A stretch of 64,000 bases of DNA from Pomphorhynchus laevis (taxonomy: Eukaryota; Acanthocephala; Palaeacanthocephala; Echinorhynchida; Pomphorhynchidae): NCBI GenBank assembly GCA_012934845.2, contig WNNJ02001497.1:156548-220547 (forward strand), in the 5' to 3' direction. The notes beneath the pieces were generated by a model. The model ran no database searches, was not told the origin of the DNA, and worked only from the letters and a program-made list of their open reading frames with translations. Below, in pieces: positions 12,701-23,401 of the stretch. Both the position numbers and the translations under genes were made by a program. The number at the start of each line of letters is the position of its first letter. Position 1 is the stretch's first letter.

Positions 12701-13575
12701 ATTCTTCTATGAAGACGACCCTGTTGCGCGTCAGTTCTACCCTATTACAAGTGTGCTTCAAAATTCCCAACTTTCTCCAATCTTGTATCTTGCTGCCTGA
12801 TTGAACTTTACAAAAACTTAAAACGAGACCAACATATAGTGGTATACGCTGATGATACCACAGCCCTGTTCTCTGGATGCAGGTGCAAAGATGTAATCTC
12901 TGACATCAGCCGTTTCTTTTTTAGATTAAAAGATCAGTTACCCACATCCAATCTTATTTTAAACTCCTCCAAATCATAGCTGGTTGTCTTTCATTGTGCT
13001 CCTGCGACAAGGAAAAAATAAGGAGATTAGCACTCTCAGCTCTATCTTCCAAAGTGACTAATCAACCACTCCCTACCTTCACTAGTCGAGTAAAATACCT
13101 GGGGTTTACCATTACGGTGAACTGGTCAGCGAAAGCTGACCTGGATAGACTCAAACCCATTCTGAAGGGCTAGGTGGGCCCTGCAACGGGATCAGCATCT
13201 GTCATTGGATGGGAAAACTCAAGTGCTCCTCTGGGGTACTTGGGCTATCTCGGGATTAGTCTTCTTTTCAAGAAGACGTCCCACATAGCAAAGAGTAATG
13301 TTTCTCAAATTCCTCATTTCGCAATTACCGAGCATAGCCTGCCTCGATTGGACTCTTCGGGGGGAATGAAAGTCCCCGGGTGGTTCAGTCGGAGAGCGGC
13401 GTGTTGGATTGGCTGGAGGGCTCAGATCCCGCTGGACCTGAGGCCGTGACAATATCGTGAAGACTGAACATTTTGCTTTCTTTGTCGGTCTTGAACTGTT
13501 GTTTTTCAACTGTCTTTTTTAGTTTGTTTTTTGGTGGTTTCTAAGTTTTATTTAAAAAAATCATTATTACTATCA
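9750..13575 (+). mobile_element. Jockey-like LINE with zinc-knuckle ORF1, decayed copy (J3)
   Basis: It aligns by eye to the better copy at 15225-19345. ORF1 remnants include the CCHC-type block around 10490-10680. The endonuclease start (NSGGASALRLLSGRDADVIV) is at about 11167-11230 and RT at about 12300-12870 (AVYIDFSAAFDR, YADDTTAL). The C-terminal end is at 13020-13450. Many stops and frameshifts are present, and part of the connection domain near 12245 is deleted. The 3' UTR ends in an A-rich tail at about 13560. Confidence 0.85.
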
Positions 13576-13576
13576 A

Positions 13577-13607
13577 CTGGGTTTAATTCTTATTAAATCC
13601 AGTTGAA
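13577..13607. repeat. 14-bp inverted repeat at a LINE-LINE junction
   Basis: CAACTGGGTTTAAT and ATTAAATCCAGTTG flank a 4-base loop with one mismatch. It lies between the tail of one Jockey-like copy and the start of the next. Confidence 0.7.
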
Positions 13608-15208
13608 TGTCATGTGCTAATAGTGACTTAAAGCGCACGCACTGTGCTAATTTCACTTACGTTTGCGGTGTTTCAATCAATTTAAAAATCAGCACTAAAA
13701 TGCATGCAAATTCAAGCAAGTTCCAGAAATTCTTTGCAAACTTGTCTAAAAAGCAACGTTCAAACGACTCAATTAAGGTCAGTGAAGTTTTAATTATGGA
13801 AAATAAGATAGGTGATGCTTCTGTCTAGCTTTTACTAGTGAAGAAGTTATCTCACCTCTTCTATGTTACACTGATTATTTCAATTTCAAGGAACAAACAT
13901 TTCGACGAACTTTTGCGAATCTTCGTCTCCAGATAATAACAGAGTTATACTTAACTCTACTAGACTACCCGACATCAATTACCATATTTCATTCATGACA
14001 TCCGATCTCGCCAATGAATATATAAAGTTTTTTAAGGACAATCTTGATAATAAAGCCACAGTTACCTATATGCCAATCCTGGCAACAATTAAAATCACGA
14101 AAATTATTGCCGATGTAGAAGCGGCCGACATTACGGCAGTGGATAAAATGTACGGTATATCGAACCTCATATTCATCAAGGTTAAATGTGACACCCCTTA
14201 ACCCATAGTATTCGGTTCAACAACAGAGGAGAATGCCAACCACCTTTTGAAATCGGCTTTCAACCCCTTGTTGAATTATAACCTGAAGATCCAGCACATA
14301 GAATCCAACAATTTGACTTACCCCATTGCATCAATTGTCGTGCATAGGGGCACTGAAGCTCCTTATGCCACAATGAGAAGTATTGTGGGCTCTGCGCATC
14401 AACGGAAGACGAGCATTATCTGCCATTCAGTGCTGTAGCCTGTTGCATTAACTGTGGTCTAGAGCATCCTGCATGGTTAAAAAAATGTACGGCGTTTCAA
14501 ACTTACCTGAAGCGGCACCAGATACCTCTCGGTAAGAAAATGGCCACCATTACCAGTCCTCAAGCAAGGGAAAGCTTGGAGTATTAAACATGAATATAAT
14601 GATAACTTTCCCTCCGTCCGAAGAGCGGCCAATGGTTAGGATGTTAGGGCCGGCTTTCAGAATGGCAACCTTCCCCTCTCTGGGCCTAATTAATGGGTTT
14701 GCTGCCCATTATATTCCATTTTTGCACGGGAAGTAATTCCGGCCGTTTTCACAGAACGTCCTTAATTGGAATTTGAGAGGTGTTTTTGTCCTTAGCTTTT
14801 ATCTGGTCGAAATGCAGATGGTATAGTCCTTCAGGAAACTGGATCTATCCGTTCTTTCCAGGACATGACTCTGTTTCTTCCAAAGCACATATCATCCTAA
14901 TTTCCTCCGTACATAACCCCACTTCACTCCTCTTCTCAGGATCTTTTAACCTTAGTTAAATGCCATTTAAGTTCATCCATCCTATTAAACTACTATTGTC
15001 CAGCCATGTCTTGTTTAGCGATAATTCTCTGAAAGAACGGTAAACGCATCAGTATAGCCAAAATCTATATTCGCCGGGATAGATCCACAAAAACCATGAC
15101 CTCCTGGGCTGTATATTGGGTAGCGGCTATGCCATGTTAGTTAGTTACTTCAACGACATAACTGGTCGTTGAATTAATGCAGCACTTCGCAGATCTATGA
15201 ACGTGTGA
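13608..15208 (+). mobile_element. Jockey-like LINE, 3'-truncated copy (J4)
   Basis: ORF1 pieces run from about 13608 to 14580 and include a recognisable but damaged knuckle region (14320-14500). The ORF2 endonuclease start follows (14760-15200) and stops abruptly after the block matching 17220-17250 of the good copy. Loss of the 3' end is unusual for LINEs, which normally lose 5' ends. Here an abrupt break into AT-rich sequence suggests deletion or replacement by the next insertion. Confidence 0.8.
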
Positions 15209-15468
15209 AAAAGATAATATATTTATATTATCTCTTTTATATCTTTTTATAATATTATTTATATTATATTGATAATTTATTTGTTTTCCGCTAGTAATTA
15301 TAATTCTATAACGATGACAATTAGAAATGTTATCGTTTAAATTGTTTTTATGTTTTCACATAAAACCGGTGATTTTTATTTATTTTGCAACTCAATTACT
15401 GACGGAATTACAATTTTCCAACGTGAGGATATATGTTTTTTATCATTTAAAAGTGACCCACATTTACT

Positions 15469-16470
15469 ATGACAGAAAAAATTGTAAAAAAATTTACCAT
15501 CGGTGCTTCAAACAACTTACAAAATCAAGCTAATATGGAACGGAATTCAGGTATTTCCAATGTAACATCGAATTTTCAAGCCAAAGAAAACAAGGTTAGT
15601 CCTATTTCGTCTAATTTTTTAATCTCAAGCACGGATGGAGAACTCCCTCCTGTGCCTAAAGTGGTGAATCTGGTAATAATCAGACTTCTTCAACCATTTG
15701 AAAGGAAGAATCTTTTCAATATTTTTCTGAGAGAGTTTACAAGCTTTTATAAGAAGAGAATTCTATTTAATTCGATAAAATATTTAGATTCCGAAATCCG
15801 GGTTTCTTTCAGCTCTCCAGATCTGGCAGCATCGTACCTAGAATTTTTCGAAACACACCTAAAAGAATTTGGGTCAACTACTTACAGGCCTATTCAGGCG
15901 ACTCTGAAAATTAATAATTTTCCGCCCTTCGCAACGGAGGATGATATCATTGCTCTCACGTCTGAGTTCAAAATTCATAATATTCGCCCAATCCTGGGCA
16001 AGAAAGGCCAGGCTATACCAATAGCATTCTGTTCTACCGCAGTCGACCAGGCGGAATGTCTGGCTAAAAGCAAATGTAACCCCTTTTTGGGGTACAATCT
16101 TTCTTTCAATATCGTAGACGCTGATGACTTAACATACCCCCATTGCAATGGGTGCCACCTCTGGGGGCACTGGTCCTCGAACTGTACTAGGCCCCATACG
16201 TGTGGGGTTTGCAGCTCTTCCGAAGTTCATGAGGGGAAATGTTCTCTCCCCCCTCTGTGTTCCAATTGTGGTGGTCAGCACCCGGCCTGGTCTAGAAGAT
16301 GTCCTATCTTCAAAGAATACAAATTAAGGCATTGTGGGGCACCGGTCAAACCGGCCCACTTTGCCGCTGCCAGCTTATTCAATTCAAACGGTTATGGAAT
16401 GTCGGACACCGACATTTTCAAAATTGTTGACGCAAGACTACAGATATATAAAGACGAGATTCGAGCCTAA
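15469..16470 (+). CDS. LINE ORF1 protein, three zinc knuckles
   Basis: The 333-residue protein is the nucleic-acid-binding (gag-like) partner of the LINE ORF2. After a polar N-terminus (about 1-60), a folded region at about 70-200 resembles the RRM-like part of such proteins. Three Cys/His clusters lie at about 225-285: CNGCHLWGHWSSNC (CX2CX4HX4C), CGVCSSSEVHEGKC, and CSNCGGQHPAWSRRC. It would coat the element's RNA and act as a chaperone in the RNP. The frame is intact end to end. A later Met (near codon 23) is an alternative start. It is not a host gene. Confidence 0.85.
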   Translation: MTEKIVKKFTIGASNNLQNQANMERNSGISNVTSNFQAKENKVSPISSNFLISSTDGELPPVPKVVNLVIIRLLQPFERKNLFNIFLREFTSFYKKRILFNSIKYLDSEIRVSFSSPDLAASYLEFFETHLKEFGSTTYRPIQATLKINNFPPFATEDDIIALTSEFKIHNIRPILGKKGQAIPIAFCSTAVDQAECLAKSKCNPFLGYNLSFNIVDADDLTYPHCNGCHLWGHWSSNCTRPHTCGVCSSSEVHEGKCSLPPLCSNCGGQHPAWSRRCPIFKEYKLRHCGAPVKPAHFAAASLFNSNGYGMSDTDIFKIVDARLQIYKDEIRA

Positions 16471-16765
16471 GCGAACCATCTCATAGCGAAATTCGAGGAG
16501 TCCCGTTCTCCTCCACCGACGATTCTTACCTCTTCAAAGAGAGCCCCCCGTTCTAAGAAGAGATCATCTTCTAAACAAAAGTTGGCTTCCTTGAAGTTGG
16601 CAAAGAAAGATGATATATGTTGGGAGTTGTTGGCCTCAAAGGGAGATGAAGATAATGCCGGTGGGCAAGTGTCTTCTCCTGGTAGGGCTGGGAGTGAGAA
16701 GGGCAACTTTCTCTCTCCTAGTTTCTGCTAGGAGGTAGGCATCCCACTCCAGCTGTCGTAACACA

Positions 16766-19143
16766 ATGCAAAGTAGTCAAGAGCCTTTTTCACTGAATAT
16801 ACTTCAGTGGAATTCGGGAGGTGCTTCTGCCCTTAGCCTTCTATCTGGTAGAGATGCGGATGTTATAGTCCTTCAGGAGACGCGGTCTATCCGTATCCCC
16901 CAGGACATTACTCGATTTATCCCCAAGCATATTTACACCCACTTCACTCCGTACATAACCCCTCCTCACGCCTCTTCATCTCAAGGTCTTTTAACCCTAG
17001 TTAAATGCTCCTTAAGATCATCCCTTCTTTTAAACTATTCTTGTCCAGCCCTGTCTTGTTTAGCTGTTTCACTTTGTAAGAATGGTAAACGTATCAGCAT
17101 AGCCAATATCTATATTAGGCCAGGGGAAATTCACAAGAACCGTGATCTCCTGGACCGTATTTTGGGTAGTGGCTATGACATGTTACTCGGTGACTTCAAC
17201 GACAGAACTGGTCGTTGGATTAATGCAGCACTCCGCAGAGCCAGGAACGATTACCTTATTCACAAACCACCGTCCCCAACTTTTCATTGCTCAACAACTA
17301 ATTCTCTCCTCGACATATTACTGCTTCATAAGATGTGGTTGTTGAAACCCATCTGTACTGAGCAGTCGCGCCAAAAACAGACCATCTCTCATGACCTAAT
17401 TCGTTGGCGGATAGAGGAAGATACGTTGCTTAGAAGGAGGTTTCACTTTGATCCCATCAGAGTGGCTTTCTTTCAGGCGGCTATCCAACTCTTCCCCAGA
17501 ATTGGTAATGAGAATTTGACCGAATTTAATTCCTTCCTCTCCTCGCAAGCTACCGCGTTTCTTTCGACTACCTATAAAGGTCATATTTACAATCCCACTC
17601 CAACAAAACTCAAGGTTTTGGCTAAAATGCTACGTCTTCCCAATGTCTCTGTTTCCGCCAGGCAGGCCATCTCGAATGAATACTGGAGCACTAGATATAG
17701 GTTCCAGCTGAGCAGGGATAAGGCGAACATCGCTCACCTTAACCCTTCTCAGTCTTCCTTCTGGAAGATATTCAAGAAAAAGAACTTTGTCTGTTGGAAG
17801 GATAGAGCTTTGGGTTGGATTGGTAGTATAGGCCTTGATAATGTTTTTAAGGAGTCACTATCCCTACATAATTATGGAGCCACTCAATCTCCCCAACCAA
17901 TCCCGCCTTGGGGTGACTTCAGGAGCAGGGACTTATCTGTTACAGATATCCTTAACTCCTGGGGGCCACTTCCGGGCACCTCTAAATCCGTCGCTCCACT
18001 ATCTTCTCGAGTCTGTCAGCTTTTGACAGCCGATCAAAGAAGAGAAGTGGCCGTCACAATGCTTTTAGCCTCACCATCCGATGTAGCCGGCATCAATATT
18101 AGTCGTAGAATTTTCTTACCAAAGCATAGTCCGGTTTCATGTCCCAAAGATCTGCGTCCCATTTCGATTCAAAACTCCCTCATCTCCATCTACGAAAAAG
18201 CGCTTGCGCGTAGAATCCGCGATTATTTAAGTAGGCGTAATTTGATCCCACCGAGTTTTCACGGGTTTGTCAAAGGACGCTCGGTTCATTCAGCAATAGG
18301 TGAAGTGCATCAGTTTTGTAGGGATAATAGCCATCAACTAGCTGTGTCTGTTTTCCTTGACTTTTCTGCTGCATTTGACCGCATTTCCATTCCCTTTGTT
18401 ATCTCCTCTCTCAGGTCCCTCGGGTTGCCTGCGAGAATTGTTAACAGGGTGGAGATATTACTGTTTACCAAGAGGTTCTACTATGAAGACGACCCTGATG
18501 CGTGTCAGTTCTACCCTATTACAGGTGTGCCCCAAGGATTCCCACTTTCTCCTATATTATTTCTTGCTGCCTCCATTGTACTATTCAAGAATTTTAAACG
18601 TGATCAACATCTAGTGGTATACGCTGATGATACCACGGCCCTGTTCTCTGGACGCAGGTGCAAAGATGTCGCTTCGGACATCAGCCGTTTCTTTTTAAGA
18701 TTAACAGACCAGCTGACCCTATCCAATCTTATTTTAAATTCATCCAAATCGCAGGTAGTTGTCTTTTATGGCAACCCTGCGACAAAGAAAAATTAAAGAG
18801 ATTAGCACTCTCAGCTCTATCTTCTATATTGACTAATCAACCACTCCCTACCTTCACAAGTCGAGTAAAATACCTGGGGTTCACTGTTACGGTGAACTGG
18901 TCGGCGAAAGCTGACCTGGATAGACTTAAACGTATCCTGAAGAAAGCTAGGTGGGCCCTGAAACGGGCTCAGCATCTGTCGTTGAATGGGAAAACCCAAG
19001 TGCGCCTCTGGGGTACTTGGGCTATCTCGGGATTAGTCTTCTTTTCGAGAGGACGTCCTCCAGAGCAAAGACTAAGGTTTCTCAAGCTCCTCATCTCGCG
19101 ATTACCGCGCATAGTCCGCCTAGATTGGATTCTTCGGGGGTGA
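16766..19143 (+). CDS. LINE ORF2: endonuclease and reverse transcriptase, one frameshift
   Basis: The first frame (676 codons, 16766-18796) has an APE-type endonuclease with ILQWNSGG (about residue 12), VLQETRS (about 38) and LLGDFNDRTGRW (about 139). It has an altered SHD in place of the usual SDH near residue 205. The RT carries LRPISIQNSLISIYEK, FLDFSAAFDRI (about 530), GVPQGFPLSPILF and VVYADDTTAL (about 615). The reading frame shifts at about 18785-18800, and the C-terminal part continues as a second frame to 19143 (VKYLGFTVTVNWSAKADL). It nicks DNA and copies the element's RNA in the nucleus by target-primed reverse transcription. The frameshift probably disables this copy. Confidence 0.85.
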
Positions 19144-19345
19144 TAGACTCCAGGTGGTTCAGTCGAAGAGCGGCGTGTTGGATTAGCTGGAGGGCTCAGA
19201 TCCCGCTGGACCTGAGGCCGTAGAATAAATAGAAGATGGAATGATTAACGAATTGATATTATTTTTGTTTTCTTGCATGTTTTGTTCTGTGTAACACGTT
19301 TTTTATCGGTTACAAGTTTTGTTTAAGAAAATCCTTATCTTATCT

Positions 19346-19882
19346 TAAAAGTGACCCTCTATTTATTTGAAGAAAATAAGTTACATGATACCCGCAATAA
19401 AGAAAAATGAAATAAACCAAATGCGGTTAAAATTTAAATGCATTCATACAATTTAAATATTTAGCTTAGCACGTAAACCCAAAAAGAAACTATTACATTT
19501 AAATAGCATGAAAACAAATAAACCATAACGGATATACCAATAAATCGAAGATTTATACTCAGTTACAATTAAGTGCAGTTCAGTATAAAAAATAATAGTA
19601 AAGAAGCAATGGTACGGTTTGAAATCGTACAATTTCAAACACTGCTCTCTGTGGACGTACACCCCACATCAGTGATAACTAGTCTAAAATCAATTTAACT
19701 TATTAATTGTAGACTAATACACGAATTGCTATTAGATTTTTACGCTTATTTGTAAACTTAAGAGAGGCACGAGTTTACAATATTAATATGTTCATAACTG
19801 CGTAAATAATATGTCTAAATTATAGATACATCTATATTTAGATAAAATGTGTTCTAATATGAGATAATAGTAGTCCAATTAT
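19346..19882. other. AT-rich spacer
   Basis: No gene supported. A short GC-richer patch at 19620-19670 has no recognised identity. Confidence 0.45.
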
Positions 19883-20820
19883 AGCTGTCTTGATTTTACG
19901 CTTTATAGAATATGAATTTGGTCATAACTGTGTAAAAACTAAATCTAAACAATATAAATATATGAAATATATGTTTCGATACATTGATGATATATGTGTA
20001 TTTAATTCTAATAATTTTTATTCAATTAATGAACAAATTTATACAGGTAGCCAAATTTATACAATTATATTATTCTTAATAAAATTAATCTTGATGATAA
20101 AAAGAGTATATATATCTAGATGACTATATTAAAAGAATGTTGAATTAAAAAAATTTCAAGTAGATCCAATAACTAACAAACCAAGCCCCACCTAATATTT
20201 ATGATAAAAAATCTATATATCTATAAAAAATAAAGTTCATATATATCTATACATTAAATAAATACGAATAATTTTTATTTACCACGTGGGTACATTCATC
20301 TGAAAAGCTAATAACAAAACTAATATCGAATAATAACTAAAACTAATATTTATCATTTGAACATTAAATTAACATCTATAACAAAGAATGCTGACTTATC
20401 GTAAATATGTCATTTAAATTTCCAAAAATATATTTTTGCACGAACATACCTGATCATATTAAATATTATATTAATAATAAATATAATAAATATTATACAT
20501 TAATTAACAAAATTTTACATGTTGCCATGATATGTAATTATATTGTTTTTATTTACTTAATTTAATTGAGATTTATTTTAAACTAGGGTACTATAAAAGT
20601 AAAACTAATAAAACTTTTAAATATATAAATCATTACAGCAATCATTTAACGTTTAAGAGCTTAAACATTAAAAATAAATTTAAACGTTTAATATGAAAAT
20701 TTTCACGAATAACATCATTATCATGTATTTATCCCCGTTGCTATATTGGGTCTAGGAACAAAATCAAAACCTGATGGATTAGCAGTTCCTCGTGACGATC
20801 TACAATCTGTATTCTAAATG
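19883..20820 (+). mobile_element. Penelope-like retroelement remnant (broken)
   Basis: The stretch 19883-20060 closely matches part of the PLE RT at 33220-33370, including the RYIDDICVF catalytic box. After that only scattered similarity to the C-terminal part remains. The end (about 20720-20815) retains a structured block also found at 35222-35320. It is a badly broken fossil, older-looking than the two copies at 32385-35320. Confidence 0.7.
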
Positions 20821-22265
20821 AACTGAATTTATCAGTTCATAAAAATACTGGGCTATTAAATTTCTTAACTAACGAAAATCTGAATTACATAAAGTCTTGT
20901 GATTAAAATATTTACCTTTCTAAACTTAAATAGTACAACATACGGAGACTTGGTTAACTGATCTTATTTATGCATCCATAGCTATCAATAACTCAGTTAT
21001 TATAAAGGCAATTGAAATAAATAAATTGTTTATACAATACGATGATGAATCAGATCAGATAACTGATACTACGTATTTTATACGATATATAAATTAAAAT
21101 AGATAAATAATTATAAAGGGATTTTATACAATTTATATTTATATAAGATAGAATTTATTATAAAATTTTAAAATAAAAAATCAATGTTTATGAATTGACT
21201 AAAAAATGATATACGATGAATTTGAGAATAAGGAGTATAGGTTACAATATGCAACTTCGTCATAAAACGACAAATAATAAATAATATCAAATATTAATAA
21301 ATATTAAATTATATCTCAATGTCACTTTTAACAGTGTATAAATAAATACACATACGTTCATTAATTTATCTGAATGAAACTGCCTTAAATTCTTGTATTA
21401 CAAGAATATTATATTATAGCTGTTTAAGTATCGGCCATATGGTGTCACCATGTGGTGTTTTGGCGCATATATCTAACCATCGCAAAATTAAACGATCAAA
21501 GTCGAGTTTCCTAAGATAATTTGCCTAGTCCTACGACAGAATTGGATACATAACAAATAACACCCACCGACCATATTTATTCATAAACTGTTCTAGTATA
21601 AAATACAGGGGCGGCGTGCTTTAATCAGATTAGCACAAATGATTAATCGGATTTAATATTACAAAAGGTCTCAATCGTCCTATGACTAAATTCAAATGTT
21701 TTATATATAAATTCTAATGTTTTGTATATATTCGACGGGTATATTATCTAAATTCAGTGGTATAGCAAAGTACACTTTCTGGCCATATTTGCTCACAACC
21801 GGCATTTATTTTTATAATTAAAATAAATTTAAATTATTAATTTGGAAATAGAACAGAACTATATAAAAGATATTACATGTAATATAATATTTAATTTTCA
21901 TATGAAAATTGTATAATTGAAAATATCAGATCATATAAGTACTTTGAATTTAATCTGAAAACGTTTTGGTCATTCAACAGTCGTATGAAAGATAATCGTA
22001 GCCAAATACTGACAGCAATGTATAATTTAAAATACCGAATATATTCCAAAGAATCTTAGTTCACTTATTATTATATTTCTTTAATGTTATGGTAATGCTT
22101 GTGTAAAACTATGTTTGTCAATTTATTCCTGCCAACAATGAAAAAATGACGTGCAGAACTTGTAAAAGTATCTCAGAATATCAAAAATGCTATTACAATA
22201 TTTAAAATACAATATTTGTAATATTTAAATATAATTTATTGTTGTCTTTTGAATTTTGTTTTGGA
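20821..22265. other. AT-rich intergenic DNA
   Basis: No gene, RNA or clear repeat recognised. Confidence 0.45.
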
Positions 22266-22292
22266 GCAGGATCAACACAACTAATTTATTTT

Positions 22293-22324
22293 TATACTTC
22301 GCTAGCTCCTGCTATTATCATAAG
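22293..22324 (-). ncRNA. Decayed small hammerhead-like hairpin
   Basis: On the minus strand CTTATGA-TAA-TAGC-AGGA-GCTA-GC-GAAGTAT resembles the local small-hammerhead family (CTGAAGA-T-stem-GAAATATY). The core is mutated, so it is probably inactive. The flanking GGAGCAGGATCAA phrase resembles the GGAGCTGGATCAA flank of the better copies at 22578. Confidence 0.45.
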
Positions 22325-22610
22325 AACATGGCACGATTTGTTTTGAAAAAATCATGGAACAAATAGTGTTGTTTTAATTATGGTGTGATCAGCAGCTACC
22401 GATAAATCTACCACAAAATTCCAAATTTAATAAATAAAAATCTGCCAATTTCGATATCTTTTGTTATGGTTTTTGTAAATTTGATTGTCAATTTGTTTTT
22501 GATAAAATCCAAAGATGCCGGTTCATAATATTTACAAATATATTAATATATAATGATGTGAATATAATAAATAATTATTGGAGCTGGATCAAAGAAAAGA
22601 GGATTTTTTT

Positions 22611-22642
22611 GATATTTCGCTAACTTCTGTTAGCATCTTCAG
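22611..22642 (-). ncRNA. Small hammerhead ribozyme variant (no stem III)
   Basis: Minus strand: CTGAAGA (22642-22636), unpaired T, GCTAAC / GTTAGC stem II around AGAA, GAAA (22618-22615), then TATC. The last four bases give A15.1, two bases, U16.1 and C17, predicting cleavage after 22611. Stem III is reduced to the palindrome ATAT, as in published small PLE-associated hammerheads that work as dimers. Stem I can form from AATTTC/GAAATT-like flanks. Activity is inferred from the motif only. Confidence 0.6.
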
Positions 22643-22667
22643 GAAATTACTACAGAATTGTAATTTT

Positions 22668-22699
22668 CTGAAGATGCTAACAGAGGTTAGCGAAATATT
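22668..22699 (+). ncRNA. Small hammerhead ribozyme variant (no stem III)
   Basis: CTGAAGA at 22668-22674, T, stem II GCTAAC (22676-22681) with GTTAGC (22686-22691), GAAA at 22692-22695, then TATT. Residue 17 is T, allowed at this position. AATTTT before the core can pair with AAAATT after the predicted cleavage site to give stem I. It forms an inverted pair with the minus-strand copy at 22611-22642. Confidence 0.6.
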
Positions 22700-22863
22700 A
22701 AAAAATTTCCTCTTTTCTTTGATCCAGCTTCAATAATTCTTTATCAATAATGGATCATTATCAACTATTTAAAATGAATATAATATTTTAAATAATTAAT
22801 AATGATCCATTATTGATAAAGAATTATTGAAGCTGGATCAAAGGAAAGAGGAAATTTTTATCT

Positions 22864-22888
22864 GATATTTCGCTAACCTCATATTCAG
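22864..22888 (-). ncRNA. Deleted small hammerhead remnant
   Basis: Minus-strand CTGAATATGAGGTTAGCGAA then ATATC keeps the two ends of the motif but has lost most of the 5' half of stem II. It pairs as an inverted arm with 22914-22945. Confidence 0.5.
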
Positions 22889-22913
22889 GAAATTACAACA
22901 TAATTGTAATTTT

Positions 22914-22945
22914 CTGAAGATGCTAACAAAGGTTAGCGAAATATC
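22914..22945 (+). ncRNA. Small hammerhead ribozyme variant (no stem III)
   Basis: CTGAAGA (22914-22920), T, GCTAAC (22922-22927), loop AAAG, GTTAGC (22932-22937), GAAA (22938-22941), TATC with C17 at 22945. All core positions of the local family are kept. AATTTT before and AAAAATT after the core can form stem I. Confidence 0.6.
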
Positions 22946-22995
22946 AAAAAAATTCCTCTCTCTTTTGATCCAGCTTCAATAATTATTTATGAATA

Positions 22996-23401
22996 TAATA
23001 ATTTTAATAAATTAAATTTTTTGATAATTAGCTGTTATCAGCAGCAATGAATGCTAGTGATCAATAACTACATATAATTAATGCTAATTAACATAATGTA
23101 ATTAATTAGCATTAATTACATTTAATTAATGTAACCAAGTGAAATGAAGTATTTCAATTAAATAATAGAGTTAGTGTACTTTAATCCTGAATACGGCTTC
23201 TCTTTTGAATATGTGATATACCTCTATGACAATTTTGACATTATTCGATTATCTCAATATTTTATTATCAAAATGTGATATTTATTTTATCTGCATTTCA
23301 CACATAGATGAAAGTAAGTAACGCGAGCTATTGAGATTTGAAAGGAAGTTCAAACCGAAATGGCAACTTAATGTATTTGCCGTAGTGCAATAATTTTAGC
23401 A
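22996..23401. other. Upstream region of the INTS1-like gene
   Basis: AT-rich with a self-complementary TAATTAATTAGCATTAATTA block near 23097-23120. The last 100 bases before the start codon are less AT-rich and probably hold the promoter and 5' UTR. No motif is assigned. Confidence 0.4.

Larger units (their letters stand above)
15225..19345 (+). mobile_element. Jockey-like LINE, nearly complete copy (J1)
   Basis: A 5' UTR (about 15225-15468) precedes an intact zinc-knuckle ORF1 (15469-16470). A 295-bp gap leads to ORF2 with endonuclease and RT (16766-19143), broken by one frameshift. The 3' UTR ends near 19345 with AAGAAAATCCTTATCTTATCTT. This is the reference copy for the family; four others are in the window (9750-13575, 13608-15208 plus; 38640-42060, 42143-46060 minus). 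The near-intact frames suggest recent activity. Confidence 0.9.
22575..22995. repeat. Alternating inverted repeats carrying small hammerheads
   Basis: Four arms alternate in orientation (minus, plus, minus, plus). Each carries GAGCTGGATCAAAG or GAAGCTGGATCAAAG, a C/T-rich AAAGAGGAAAT phrase and the hammerhead hairpin. The outer parts also pair: 22706-22762 with 22797-22855, around an AATGGATCATTATC core. The whole block could extrude as nested hairpins. The arms are close enough in sequence to suggest recent formation. Confidence 0.8.

Noticed and set aside
12845-12862. GCTGATGATACC as a hammerhead core (also at 18622 and in RT regions elsewhere)
   Set aside because: This is the coding sequence of the RT YADD box, with no matching GAAA or stems.
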